A DNA stretch of 64,000 bases from Alphaproteobacteria bacterium (GCA_024279135.1 JAJRRU010000036.1:1-64000), one strand, 5' to 3'; positions 20,919-29,757 are shown, numbered from the stretch's first letter. Numbers and translations: made by a program. Notes: a model not told the origin generated them from the sequence alone.

Positions 20919-22589
20919 TCAGAGTATCTTGAAGGCGGTTTCGCTGGTCGCCATGACGCCAGCCGACGGCAGGGGCCGGGCTTTATATTGCGCCTTGATG
21001 CCGTCAATCCAGGATTTCGCCCGTCTGGTCAACCGGAAATTTCGATCCATAGCCCGGCCACGGGTGATCAGGATGCCCAGATCAGCCCCTTCGTAGCGGA
21101 AATCGCCCATGCCACTGATGCGCAGGAAGAAGGCCTCGGCCTCGCTTTCCACGGCGCGACGGTGATAGTCGAAGCGGTCGTACTCCACCGATCCGTCTGG
21201 CATCAACCGCCAGATACCGGATTCCGGTGCCTGGGTGATGATATCCACATTATCATCGGTATGTTTAATCACCATCTGGCACCAGCCGTCAATGTTTTCC
21301 GGGTCGGCCCATCGGTTATTGAGTTCCTCCACATCGATATCAAAATCCACATCGGAAAATTCCAGTAAATGGAACAGGAATAACGGAGCATCGGCGTGGG
21401 CAAAGGCGGCATGATTGGTCATGGAACTGGCCCCCGTAATGCGCGGGTTACATTCGCCGAGATAGATTTCGCCGTCTTTTTTGTCGATCAGAAAATCAAG
21501 TTCGAAATACCCGCGATAGCCTTCCTTGGCTAACTGATTGCCGAACTGGAAGGTATATTTGCGGGCTTTCTCACGGATTTTCTCATCAAATGCATCGGCG
21601 AAAATCTCGTTGCCGCACCATCCGCCCCGGTAAGGGGTAAGCTGGGAAAACCCGACCAGTTCGGTCATCAGCGGCCCGACGATGGTGCCTTTCTTGGTGG
21701 CACAGGCCTCGATGGCCGAACCACGACAAGTGATACGCTTCATGACCTTGATTTCGCCCTGACCGACAATGTCGTGTTCGTGGCGTTTGAAATCCCGTTC
21801 GGTTTTGATGAAAAATGTGGTGTGGCCGGAATCACCAAAGGCCGATTGCAAAACCAGATCATTGCCCAGAGATTTGCTGACCTGTTTCAGATGCGCCCAG
21901 TCTTTGATCTTGGAAAGTATATTGGGCACGCTGGGCACACCGGCTTTATTGCCGATCCGCACGGTCTCGATTTTGTGGTCTATTTTGGTCCGCAGCGAGG
22001 CTTTGGGGAACCACACGTCCAGACCCAGTTCCTTGCAGATTTTCTCGATCCGTTCATCGAACATCAAAAACACGGCCTTGGGTTTTTTACCCTTGGACTT
22101 CATGTAGTCGATGACTTCCTTGTGTTCCAGCAGGTAGGCGTTGATGTCTTCTATCGACTCGAATTCCTGATAATCCTGTTCTTTCGGCACCAGAGTATTG
22201 GGATGGCGGCCGTCATAACAATCTATGTAATTGATATACTTAAAATTTCTGCACCATTCATCGATGCCCAGTAAATTAAAATTGGTGGCACTGATAAAAA
22301 ATATCGGTTCCTCGTTGCGGTGGAAATAACGCCGGACCTCGGACATGTTTTTCAGTTTTACCCGCTTGGTTCGCTTTTTGACGGCCTTGCGGGGGGCGGC
22401 TTTTTTGGCGACGATATTTTTTGCAGTGGCTTTTTTCACAACTTTTTTAGGAGTTACTTTTTTAGCCACAATTTTCTTCCGAACGGGCGCTTTTCTGGTT
22501 GTTGCCGGTTTGGCTTTTCGGGGCGTTGCTTTTTTTACTGGCGGTTTTTTAGCTGTGGTTTTCTTTGCTGTGGTTTTTTTAGCCATCAT
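20919..22589 (-). CDS. ATP-grasp ligase with lysine-rich histone H1-like N-terminus
   Basis: The ~556-residue protein has two parts. Residues 3-~78 are a basic, low-complexity tail of K/A/T/P/V built on AKKTT, AKKPPVKK and VAKKVTPKK units, resembling bacterial H1-like tails. The rest is an ATP-grasp fold of the carbamoyl-phosphate synthase/biotin carboxylase type: a pre-ATP-grasp domain (residues ~90-200), LVLQSAFGDSGHTTFFI (glycine-rich loop), and the metal-binding YLGECNPRITGASS with E379 and N381. ATP-grasp enzymes join a carboxylate to an amine or thiol through an acyl phosphate. There is no biotin-carrier partner nearby, so a true biotin carboxylase role is unlikely. Start chosen at ATG 22589 behind GGGAGTGGG. 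Confidence 0.8.
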   Translation of the reverse strand: MMAKKTTAKKTTAKKPPVKKATPRKAKPATTRKAPVRKKIVAKKVTPKKVVKKATAKNIVAKKAAPRKAVKKRTKRVKLKNMSEVRRYFHRNEEPIFFISATNFNLLGIDEWCRNFKYINYIDCYDGRHPNTLVPKEQDYQEFESIEDINAYLLEHKEVIDYMKSKGKKPKAVFLMFDERIEKICKELGLDVWFPKASLRTKIDHKIETVRIGNKAGVPSVPNILSKIKDWAHLKQVSKSLGNDLVLQSAFGDSGHTTFFIKTERDFKRHEHDIVGQGEIKVMKRITCRGSAIEACATKKGTIVGPLMTELVGFSQLTPYRGGWCGNEIFADAFDEKIREKARKYTFQFGNQLAKEGYRGYFELDFLIDKKDGEIYLGECNPRITGASSMTNHAAFAHADAPLFLFHLLEFSDVDFDIDVEELNNRWADPENIDGWCQMVIKHTDDNVDIITQAPESGIWRLMPDGSVEYDRFDYHRRAVESEAEAFFLRISGMGDFRYEGADLGILITRGRAMDRNFRLTRRAKSWIDGIKAQYKARPLPSAGVMATSETAFKIL

Positions 22590-22645
22590 TGATCCCACTC
22601 CCTATAGGTTTATGTTTTTGTGCTGACATATCCTTGGCGGCACCG

Positions 22646-25390
22646 TCAGGTGAGCCGCTTTGTTAAAACCTCGTCCTTGAATACACGCATTCCCAGATCA
22701 TGACGGTAGCCATGAATTTCCTTAACGTCGAGTTTCCTCAGGAATTCGATAATTTCATCACTGATCACCTGACCCGGGACCAATATGGGGAAACCCGGCG
22801 GGTACGGAATGATGAAAGATGTGGAAACAACGTCACGATCGCTGGCCATGGCCGCATCAAAGGTGCCATCGTCCAGCGACAGGTATTCGCAATTATCCTC
22901 GTCATAGGCCAGGAAAAACGCATCGCGGAGAACCCCTTCCTGGGTCGCCCCAACGGGGGTTGGGCGGAAGGCATCGTGAAAACGGGAAAAATTCGGCAGC
23001 GGCGGCAGGCCGTGTGTCAGCGAATAGATTTTTTTGTCGTGGACCTTGCGCTCGGTAGCATTCATATCCTCGATGCGGGTATCCAACCCCTTGGCAATGC
23101 GGACCAGCACCTCGATCAGGTAGGCGATGGAGCTGCGCGTGGTGCCGATATTGGTCATGAACAAGACCGTATTGCGTGATGTCTTGTTGACCTGGATACC
23201 GAATTTGTCCATCAGGATATCGTTTTTGAAGTGATCGCCATCCAGACCCGTATCGGCAATGAACAGGGTTACCCGCGTGGCATCGAGGCAAAACTCATCG
23301 CCGTCCCAGGCCTCCCAGATGTCCTGCCAGCCCGACTGCGGATCGTAATAGCTCTCGATTTTCGACTGGCGGTGTTCGACGGGGATCATGTCGCCCACCG
23401 TTAACACCTTGAAATACTTAGTAAGTAAGGGATGGGTTGATATGCGCTGGCGCAGGACCATGGCCATTTCGACCTGTTTCTGGACCAACTCAAACCCCTC
23501 CAGTTCTACCTGACGACGGCCCACATCGAGAGACGCCAATATCTGGTAGTTAGGCGAGGTGGATGTGTGGGTCATAAAGGCTTCGTGAAACGGTTCTTCC
23601 ACCTTGGCATTGAAATCCTGATCGTGCACATGGATCATGGACCCCTGGCGCAGGGCCGTCAGGGTCTTGTGGGTCGATTGCGTGGCATAGACCCTCACCC
23701 GTACCTTGTCCGGGTCCGGGTACAAATGGGTATTCAGCAGGGTTTCCACAGTATCGGGCAATTCCGCCAGGGCGGCCTGTTTACGGCTGTATAATTCGCG
23801 GTAATCATCGGAGCGGTATTTCTCGCGCAACATCGTGGTTGCCTGCATGGCGGTACGTGTCCGGTAGGTCGGCGCGAAACGGGCAAATCCAAACCATGCT
23901 TCATCCCACAGGAAGACCAGATCGGGCTTGATGGCCAGACATTCTTCCATGAACCGCTCCACATTGTAGACGATGCCGTCGAAGGTACAGTTGGTCAGTG
24001 ACATCATCTTGACCCGGTCCAGTTTGCCTACGGCTTTCAGTTCCAGCAGGGCCTTTTTAATCTCGCGCAAAGGGACCGCACCATACATGGAATATTCGTG
24101 CAAGGGGTAGGAATCCAGATAGACCACCTGGGCTCCGGCCAGCACCATGCCGTAGTGATGGGATTTGTGACAATCGCGATCCACCAGCACTATATCACCG
24201 GGCCGTACAAGTGCCTGGACCACGATTTTGTTACAGGTCGATGTACCGTTGGTGGCAAAATAGGTCTTGCGGGCACCAAAAGCCCGTGCGGCCAGTTCCT
24301 GAGCCCGTTTGATAGGGCCGTGGGGTTCCAGCAGCGAGTCAAGACCGCCCGATGTGGCGGAGGTCTCGGCGAGGAAAATGTTCATGCCATAAAATTCACC
24401 CATGTCTTTGATCCAATGGGATTTAATGATCGATTTTCCGCGTGATATGGGCAAGGCATGAAACACCCCGGTGGGCTTTTTTGAATATTCCCGCAGGGCC
24501 GTAAAAAAGGGTGTCTGGTAACGGTCATCAACGGCGCGCAGGATGTTCAGGTGCAACTCCATGAAGTCTTCCTGATTATAAAATACCCGCTCGCAGGCGT
24601 TGCTGATGCGCCCGGCAATATCCTCGACCGATTGATCGGTGATCAGGAACAGATCGAGTTCGGGACGGACCCGGGAAATAATATCGGCCAGACAGACGCC
24701 ATAGTCTTGCGGTTCAATATCATCCAAGGATTTGATCTGAGCCAGCGCCAGATAACGGTTCAGCAGGGGGAAATTGTTTTGCGAATGTAAATGGAACCCG
24801 AAACGGATCACCACGGTCTGAATGTTTTGGTTAAACAGAACCGCAATCAGGGCGTCCTCGAAACTGGGGACGAAGACCGGCTCATAGGTGAATAAATCTT
24901 CTTCGCGTCGCATGGCGACCAGATTGTCGCGTTGATGTTTTTGTTGATGCTGGTTGAGGTCATCGACGATCAGAACCTCGAAATAAGGTCGACGACGGCT
25001 GCGTTCCAGCATGACCTCTTCGTCTTCGTCACCGTCCGATTCTTCCTTGGGAGCCGTCAGGTTCAGGTGTTTGCGCCGATATGCCCCATCCATCAAGGCT
25101 TTGACGATCCTGGTAATGGTTACGGCAAGATTATCATAATCATTTGCCGCCAGCATCTGAAACAGCAGATGGAAGGTATGATGCCCCGGAAAGGCCCAGT
25201 AAGACTCGACCGGCTTCAACTGGTCGAGAATTTGTTTGGCAGTAGCGGCAACTTCTTCGTTGTCGTGTTGTCTGCTCAGTCGCTGGACGATTATTTTTAA
25301 TCTATTCCACGAATCAACCCTGAATTGTGATCCATTATAAAACTTGCTTAGTGTGTCGCGGTCCCTGTCTTTTATTTTTATTGACGTCAA
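22646..25390 (-). CDS. Orn/Lys/Arg decarboxylase family (fold type I PLP enzyme)
   Basis: The 914-residue protein resembles the large inducible-type decarboxylases (AdiA, CadA, SpeC), though longer than their ~715-755 residues. It has an extended N-terminal region (1-~330) including a wing/receiver-like part (YFEVLIVDDLNQH and DLFLITDQS). The PLP domain carries FATNGTSTCNKIVVQAL, the PLP-nitrogen aspartate D496 in FLWDEAWFGFARF, and the Schiff-base lysine K575 in TQSTHKTLTALRQGS. A C-terminal domain follows (PPLPNFSRFHDAF...IIPYPPGFPILVPGQ). The reaction is likely removal of CO2 from a basic amino acid to give agmatine, cadaverine or putrescine; which one cannot be told. It lies 29 bases after the nitrilase gene. 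Confidence 0.9.
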   Translation of the reverse strand: MTSIKIKDRDRDTLSKFYNGSQFRVDSWNRLKIIVQRLSRQHDNEEVAATAKQILDQLKPVESYWAFPGHHTFHLLFQMLAANDYDNLAVTITRIVKALMDGAYRRKHLNLTAPKEESDGDEDEEVMLERSRRRPYFEVLIVDDLNQHQQKHQRDNLVAMRREEDLFTYEPVFVPSFEDALIAVLFNQNIQTVVIRFGFHLHSQNNFPLLNRYLALAQIKSLDDIEPQDYGVCLADIISRVRPELDLFLITDQSVEDIAGRISNACERVFYNQEDFMELHLNILRAVDDRYQTPFFTALREYSKKPTGVFHALPISRGKSIIKSHWIKDMGEFYGMNIFLAETSATSGGLDSLLEPHGPIKRAQELAARAFGARKTYFATNGTSTCNKIVVQALVRPGDIVLVDRDCHKSHHYGMVLAGAQVVYLDSYPLHEYSMYGAVPLREIKKALLELKAVGKLDRVKMMSLTNCTFDGIVYNVERFMEECLAIKPDLVFLWDEAWFGFARFAPTYRTRTAMQATTMLREKYRSDDYRELYSRKQAALAELPDTVETLLNTHLYPDPDKVRVRVYATQSTHKTLTALRQGSMIHVHDQDFNAKVEEPFHEAFMTHTSTSPNYQILASLDVGRRQVELEGFELVQKQVEMAMVLRQRISTHPLLTKYFKVLTVGDMIPVEHRQSKIESYYDPQSGWQDIWEAWDGDEFCLDATRVTLFIADTGLDGDHFKNDILMDKFGIQVNKTSRNTVLFMTNIGTTRSSIAYLIEVLVRIAKGLDTRIEDMNATERKVHDKKIYSLTHGLPPLPNFSRFHDAFRPTPVGATQEGVLRDAFFLAYDEDNCEYLSLDDGTFDAAMASDRDVVSTSFIIPYPPGFPILVPGQVISDEIIEFLRKLDVKEIHGYRHDLGMRVFKDEVLTKRLT

Positions 25391-25419
25391 TCTATATTCC
25401 TCCCATTCCCTGGCGATAT

Positions 25420-26382
25420 TTATAGACGATGGATTGATGCACCTTTATTGGGTTTGTCCTCAATTTTCACCTCGGTATCTCCGAGGGGTGCTATTTCCTC
25501 CGGGGCTGGTTCCCCGATCCCTTTATTTGTGCCTCGCTGCGGCATGGCCAGCGGGCCCAGATTATCCAGATAGGTCGTATCAAAATGATCATCTTCGTAG
25601 ACCGGAAAATTACATCGGTGGTCGCGAAAGCTTTTCAGCGGCTGACCCAGCCCGTGCGGTCCAACGCAGCGTTGCCTGCGTACCATGTCAAAGTCCACTT
25701 CGACGGGGATAATTTCCGGTTGTCCGGCGGCTTGATACAAAACACATCCCGATGGATCAATCACACAAGACCTACCCGTGCCGCCAGCATCCAACCCGTT
25801 GATATCAAAAACATAAATTTGGAACATTGCCGCCGTGGCCCGGGCGATGGATAGCTCGATATCGCGGTCGATGGTACCCGTAAGGACCGGCAGCAACAGA
25901 ACTTCCGCACCCATTGCGGTCAGTTGGCGGGTGGTTTCAGGGAACCAGATATCATAACAGATGGAAAGTCCGAAACGCCCGGCATTGGGAACATCGAATA
26001 CCAGAACATCTGTGCCACTGGAAACATCGCGCTCATAGGGCGCGAAAGGAAACATTTTGCGGTAACGCGAGATTATCTCACCGTCCGGGTTGATGACGAT
26101 GGCCTCGTTATAAAGCCGACCACTTTCGCGCACGAACATGGAACCCGGTATGAGCCATACCCCATGACGCTGGGCATATTCCCGGAAGGTATTTTCGGTT
26201 TCGCTCAGGGATTCGGGGCAGTTTGACGGAATAGGTCCAAAGGGTGCCAGTTCACTGAAGACGATCATCTCAACCCAGGGGAACACGGCCATAACATGGT
26301 CGATTTTAGCCGTCATGGCCGATACATTTTCATGCATGGCCGAAACGGACATTTGTACACCAGCGATGGAGAAAGGCGTCAT
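25420..26382 (-). CDS. Carbon-nitrogen hydrolase (nitrilase superfamily)
   Basis: The 320-residue protein has the nitrilase-superfamily triad: E44 (VFSELAPFG), K109 (SRYRKMFPF) and C142 (LSICYDIWFPET), plus the second glutamate region near residues 115-118. Members hydrolyse amides or N-carbamoyl groups, including N-carbamoylputrescine in the arginine-to-putrescine route. As the first gene of an operon with a basic amino acid decarboxylase, an amine-pathway amidase is a reasonable inference, but the exact substrate is unknown. A ~50-residue charged C-terminal tail (PAPEEIAPLGDTEVKIEDKPNKG) is beyond the catalytic core. The 5' region carries short tandem repeats. Confidence 0.85.
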   Translation of the reverse strand: MTPFSIAGVQMSVSAMHENVSAMTAKIDHVMAVFPWVEMIVFSELAPFGPIPSNCPESLSETENTFREYAQRHGVWLIPGSMFVRESGRLYNEAIVINPDGEIISRYRKMFPFAPYERDVSSGTDVLVFDVPNAGRFGLSICYDIWFPETTRQLTAMGAEVLLLPVLTGTIDRDIELSIARATAAMFQIYVFDINGLDAGGTGRSCVIDPSGCVLYQAAGQPEIIPVEVDFDMVRRQRCVGPHGLGQPLKSFRDHRCNFPVYEDDHFDTTYLDNLGPLAMPQRGTNKGIGEPAPEEIAPLGDTEVKIEDKPNKGASIHRL

Positions 26383-26390
26383 TAACGAAA

Positions 26391-26469
26391 TTCCTATAGG
26401 CCAGAATTTATTCTATGGCCTGAACTTATTCTATGGCCTGAGTTATTATTATGGCCTGAATTATTGTTG
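26391..26469. repeat. Short tandem repeats upstream of the nitrilase gene
   Basis: About four imperfect copies of a 17-18 base unit (TTATTCTATGGCCTGAA and variants) lie back to back, with a partial fifth. They occupy the 5' untranslated side of the nitrilase gene, starting 9 bases before its ATG. They could be slippage products, or binding sites spaced at roughly 1.7 helical turns. Confidence 0.7.
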
Positions 26470-26502
26470 TCTGCTTGCTTGATAGGCCAAAGCAAGTCTT
26501 TC

Positions 26503-26520
26503 AAAAACCCTGTGCAGGGT
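26503..26520 (-). terminator. Weak terminator-like hairpin after the VOC gene
   Basis: A 5-base stem (ACCCT/AGGGT, loop GCAC) is followed on the minus strand by TTTTT. It lies about 60 bases after the VOC-protein stop and upstream of the nitrilase operon. The stem is short, so it may be only a partial stop. Confidence 0.35.
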
Positions 26521-26582
26521 CAACCCCTTCCTCGGGACATAACAGAGACTCCAAGAAAGGGGCTAATTCTGTATAGTGTCAA

Positions 26583-27242
26583 TTACAGTGCGATAGCCTG
26601 CTCTGGTTCGGACACAACGGTAGACTCATCGAGGGTCGTATGGGTATTTGTTCCGTCGATCAAATCGAGGGTAACCGGAGTTGTATCATCCAGAACTGCA
26701 GTTTCCAGAGTGGTGGGTTCTACAATTTCCGAGATTAATTCGTCAAATAAAAGCACATCTGCATGGGGCTCCAACACAGAAAAATCGATGACGGCACGTT
26801 TGGCGACTTCACCGGGGGTCAGAATTTCAATCCGCTTGGCGACATTCCATACATGACCAAAAGAATCGACAAAACGACCGAAGCGTTCACCCCAATAGGT
26901 GTTGGACAGCGGCACAACAACGCGGGCGCCATGATCAATGACCTGATCCCAGAAGGTGTCAACGTCGGAAAGGTACAATTGCACAATCACGGCCGAGCCA
27001 CCCAGAGTGGTGGGTGAGACAATGCCGAAATTGGGCATTTCGTCGGCAAGACGCATGATCGTATTGCCGATTTTCATTTCGGCTTGCAAGATTGTGATGC
27101 CGTCCTGGGCATAATCTCGTGACAGAACTTCGGCGCCGAAGGCTGTTTCATAATAGGATAGTGCCGCATCCGCGCCCTGAACAATCAGGACCGGGTTGGC
27201 TGTACGGTAACCTTTCGGAACCGGTGTAACTTTACGTGCCAT
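26583..27242 (-). CDS. VOC (glyoxalase/bleomycin-resistance, PhnB-like) superfamily protein
   Basis: The 219-residue protein has a VOC fold in residues ~10-150: ANPVLIVQGADAALSYYETAFGAEVLSR, IMRLADEMPNFG, VQLYLSDVDTFWDQVIDHGARVVVPLSNTYWGERFGRFVDSFGHVWNVA. The pattern is that of PhnB/YCR-like single-domain proteins. After the domain comes an acidic, threonine-rich 65-residue tail (ISEIVEPTTLETAVLDDTTPVTLD) with no recognised fold. The substrate is unknown. It lies 200 bases upstream of the nitrilase gene on the same strand, with a weak hairpin between, so membership of that operon is uncertain. Confidence 0.78.
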   Translation of the reverse strand: MARKVTPVPKGYRTANPVLIVQGADAALSYYETAFGAEVLSRDYAQDGITILQAEMKIGNTIMRLADEMPNFGIVSPTTLGGSAVIVQLYLSDVDTFWDQVIDHGARVVVPLSNTYWGERFGRFVDSFGHVWNVAKRIEILTPGEVAKRAVIDFSVLEPHADVLLFDELISEIVEPTTLETAVLDDTTPVTLDLIDGTNTHTTLDESTVVSEPEQAIAL

Positions 27243-27395
27243 ATTTTAGTTCTCCAGTAAAATCTCTTGGTGGGAAAAAGCTTGTTTGCGGACTGCCTGC
27301 TGGCAGGTGTTGGTTTTATGATGTATGGATTCTTGCCGAATCAAATTACACCATGTATCATGATGTAATCATTTAATGGGGAATCTGTCAACACC

Positions 27396-27821
27396 ATGGA
27401 CCAAGATGTAAGCCTGGGCGTCACAATGACCCTGACCCAGTCGGAATTACCCGAAATGCGGGCTGGCGGGCGATTGCGCGAGTATGCCGTTGTTTATCGA
27501 TGTTACCGAACCCAGGCCGGGGGTGGTTTTGGCAATCAGGTGGATCACCCGTTTGCCTGGGGGGTGCTGGTCTATGTGGATGATACGGTCGCCCGGATCT
27601 ACAGTGCCCGTGGCCTGCCGCGAGAATGGACGGACCTGACACGTCTGGAAGTCTGGATGCGTGACCAGGGATTCTGGTATTGGTGGATGCGAAACGATCT
27701 GGACCCCCTGGGTGCCCGTGAGAACCAGGGTGAGAATGAACTTGGTGATGGGGAGGATTCTCATGATTCACTGGATTTTCCACCCTCACCGACCCGCGAT
27801 ATTGATGGAATGGCCGAATAA
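27396..27821 (+). CDS. Hypothetical protein
   Basis: The 141-residue protein is not recognised. Residues ~20-110 look like a compact alpha/beta domain (YAVVYRCYRTQAGGGFGNQVDHPFAWGVLVYVDDTVARIYSARG) followed by an aromatic-rich segment (VWMRDQGFWYWWMRNDLDPLG) and an acidic tail. Codon use and GC resemble the neighbours, which supports real coding. No signal peptide or membrane segment. Divergent from the VOC gene and upstream of the DUF302 gene by 114 bases. Confidence 0.55.
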   Translation: MDQDVSLGVTMTLTQSELPEMRAGGRLREYAVVYRCYRTQAGGGFGNQVDHPFAWGVLVYVDDTVARIYSARGLPREWTDLTRLEVWMRDQGFWYWWMRNDLDPLGARENQGENELGDGEDSHDSLDFPPSPTRDIDGMAE

Positions 27822-27935
27822 TTCACGTTTTCGTTATCTGCCGGATTAACCAGCTTGCTCGCGAGAAGTTGATATGTGTTCCGCCGCCATACATCTTAGG
27901 TTCGTTCCACTCAATTTCATAAAAGGAACGGAATA

Positions 27936-28442
27936 ATGAAAATATATATCCAACGCCGTATTTGTTCGATAGCCATGGGCATGATTATCCTGTCTGTGGT
28001 GATGGGCGGAGTAATTATTGGTACTACGGGTATTGCCGAGGCGGGAAATACCGGGCCGAAGACCGAAATATTTCAAACCAGCCAGCCCTTTGACAGTTTC
28101 CTTGTGCGATTAACAAAAGCCATCAAGGGTAACAAGATGGGTATTGTGGCCGAAGCCTGTGCCACCTGTGGTGCCAAGAAAATCGGTGTGACCATACCCG
28201 GCAACCGGGTTGTGATGATTTTTCATCCCAAATTTGCGGTCCGCATGTTAAAGGCCAGTCTTGAGGCCGGGGTCGAGGCCCCTCTCAGACTTTATGTAAC
28301 GCAACACCCCGAAGGCACACGTCTGAGCTATCGCAAGGCCAGCGATGTCTTTGCGCCCTACGCCGATAACGGCGATCTGGACGCCATGGCCAGAGAGCTT
28401 GATACGATCATGGCGAAAATTGCAAACGACGCCACCCGGTAA
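27936..28442 (+). CDS. DUF302 family exported protein
   Basis: The 168-residue protein starts with a signal peptide (IAMGMIILSVVMGGVIIGTTGIAEA, cleavage after residue ~36). The mature part matches DUF302: FDSFLVRLTKAIKGNKMGIVAEACATCGAKKIGVTIPGNRVVMIFHPKFAVRML and APLRLYVTQHPEGTRLSYR. A CATC pair lies at the position where some members carry metal or thiol chemistry. DUF302 proteins often occur with sulfur-oxidation or heavy-metal genes. The sulfur transporter gene 14 bases downstream fits that. The exact function is unknown. Confidence 0.85.
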   Translation: MKIYIQRRICSIAMGMIILSVVMGGVIIGTTGIAEAGNTGPKTEIFQTSQPFDSFLVRLTKAIKGNKMGIVAEACATCGAKKIGVTIPGNRVVMIFHPKFAVRMLKASLEAGVEAPLRLYVTQHPEGTRLSYRKASDVFAPYADNGDLDAMARELDTIMAKIANDATR

Positions 28443-28456
28443 TCTGGAAAACAGAT

Positions 28457-29653
28457 ATGAATGAAGCCCCTGCCCTGACCCGATCGCGACAGAATTTCGT
28501 AACACCAATGGCTTTTTTGCTGTTAGGGGCGGCGTTCTGGTTCCTGTTTGATACCAGCAGCCGCATGGGCTGGCTGTTTATTGTCGCCCTGGCCATGGGC
28601 TTATCGCTCTATCATGCCTCGTTCGGTTTTGCTGGTGCGTACCGGCGGCTGTTTCGTCTGGGCGATCCACGCGGTGTGGATGGTCAGATTATCCTGCTGG
28701 CTGCGACCATGTTGGTTTTTGCCCCGGTTTTGTCCAGCGGTTCGGCCTTTGGAAACCCTGTGGGCGGTGCCGTTGCCCCGGTTGGTCTGGGCATGGCATT
28801 CGGTGCCTTTTTGTTCGGTATTGGAATGCAGTTTGGTGGCGCGTGCGCCTCGGGAACGCTTTATACGGTGGGCGGCGGCAATCCCCGTATGCTGGTAGTG
28901 CTGATCTTTTTTGTGGTTGGCGCTTTTTGGGGAAGTCTGGATTTAAGCTGGTGGCAGAGCCTGCCTCGTATGGGGTCGGTTTCCCTGGGTCGAAAATTCG
29001 GCTGGGAAATTACCTATCTGGCACAACTGGCCGTCTTGTTGGCCCTCTATCTTGGGCTGGGCAAACTGCGACGGCGATTTACGCAAGGTGAAGGGCTGCC
29101 TGAACGGCCTCACCCGCCGCTTTACACAAGACTGATCCGGGGTCCGTGGCCCTTGATCTGGGCTGGGTTGTCCCTGGCGGCCCTGAACTGGCTGACATTG
29201 GTGCAAACCGGCCACCCGTGGTCCATAACCTGGGGGTTTTCCCTGTGGGGCGCCAAAGCTGCAACCCTGGTTGGCTGGGATCCGCAAACCAGCAGTTTCT
29301 GGACGGGAGCCTTCCAGCAAAGAGCCCTGCGACAATCGCTCTGGCAGGACACCACCTCGGTTATGAACGTCGGCATTATCGCCGGTGCGAGCCTGGCAAT
29401 GATATTGGCCAATCGCCGCGGTAATCCCATGGACAGGCGGTGGCGTCCCCTGCTGGCTGCCATCATCGGTGGTTTGATGCTCGGTTACGGTGCGCGTCTT
29501 GCGTATGGTTGTAATATAGGTGCCTTTATCAGTGGTGTGGCTTCCACGAGTCTGCATGGCTGGGTCTGGATATTGTGCGCCTTGCCGGGTAATTGGCTGG
29601 GCATGAAATTAAGGTCCATATTCCAGTTAGACCAGGCGAGCCCGATAATATAG
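28457..29653 (+). CDS. YeeE/YedE family sulfur-compound transporter
   Basis: The 398-residue membrane protein has about ten hydrophobic spans in two halves. Each half carries the family's cysteine signature, GGACASGTLYTVGGG near residue 135 and YGARLAYGCNIGAFISG near residue 350. In characterised members (TsuA-type) these conserved cysteines relay thiosulfate through the membrane. An insertion of polar loop (FTQGEGLPERPHPPLYTRLI) lies between the halves. It is co-transcribed with the DUF302 gene. Thiosulfate is the likely but unproven substrate. Confidence 0.88.
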   Translation: MNEAPALTRSRQNFVTPMAFLLLGAAFWFLFDTSSRMGWLFIVALAMGLSLYHASFGFAGAYRRLFRLGDPRGVDGQIILLAATMLVFAPVLSSGSAFGNPVGGAVAPVGLGMAFGAFLFGIGMQFGGACASGTLYTVGGGNPRMLVVLIFFVVGAFWGSLDLSWWQSLPRMGSVSLGRKFGWEITYLAQLAVLLALYLGLGKLRRRFTQGEGLPERPHPPLYTRLIRGPWPLIWAGLSLAALNWLTLVQTGHPWSITWGFSLWGAKAATLVGWDPQTSSFWTGAFQQRALRQSLWQDTTSVMNVGIIAGASLAMILANRRGNPMDRRWRPLLAAIIGGLMLGYGARLAYGCNIGAFISGVASTSLHGWVWILCALPGNWLGMKLRSIFQLDQASPII

Positions 29654-29757
29654 TTTTCTGTGTCAGATAATCATTTCAGGTTGTCTCTAACCAATTGATT
29701 TTCTGTAAATAATACGCTATAGGTGAGTTGTAATTCATACTTTAGGGCGTGTTTGTG

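Noticed and set aside
20909-21007. Upstream TTG start for the C45 gene giving 33 extra residues
   Set aside because: It lies inside the ATP-grasp gene and the added arginine-rich segment is the complement of that coding frame. The ATG at 20908 fits the family.
22320-22626. Open frames on the plus strand opposite the lysine-rich tail (FF.. and phenylalanine-rich peptides)
   Set aside because: They are the complement of AAG/AAA-rich codons of the ATP-grasp tail. Their composition reflects that and no ribosome binding site is present.
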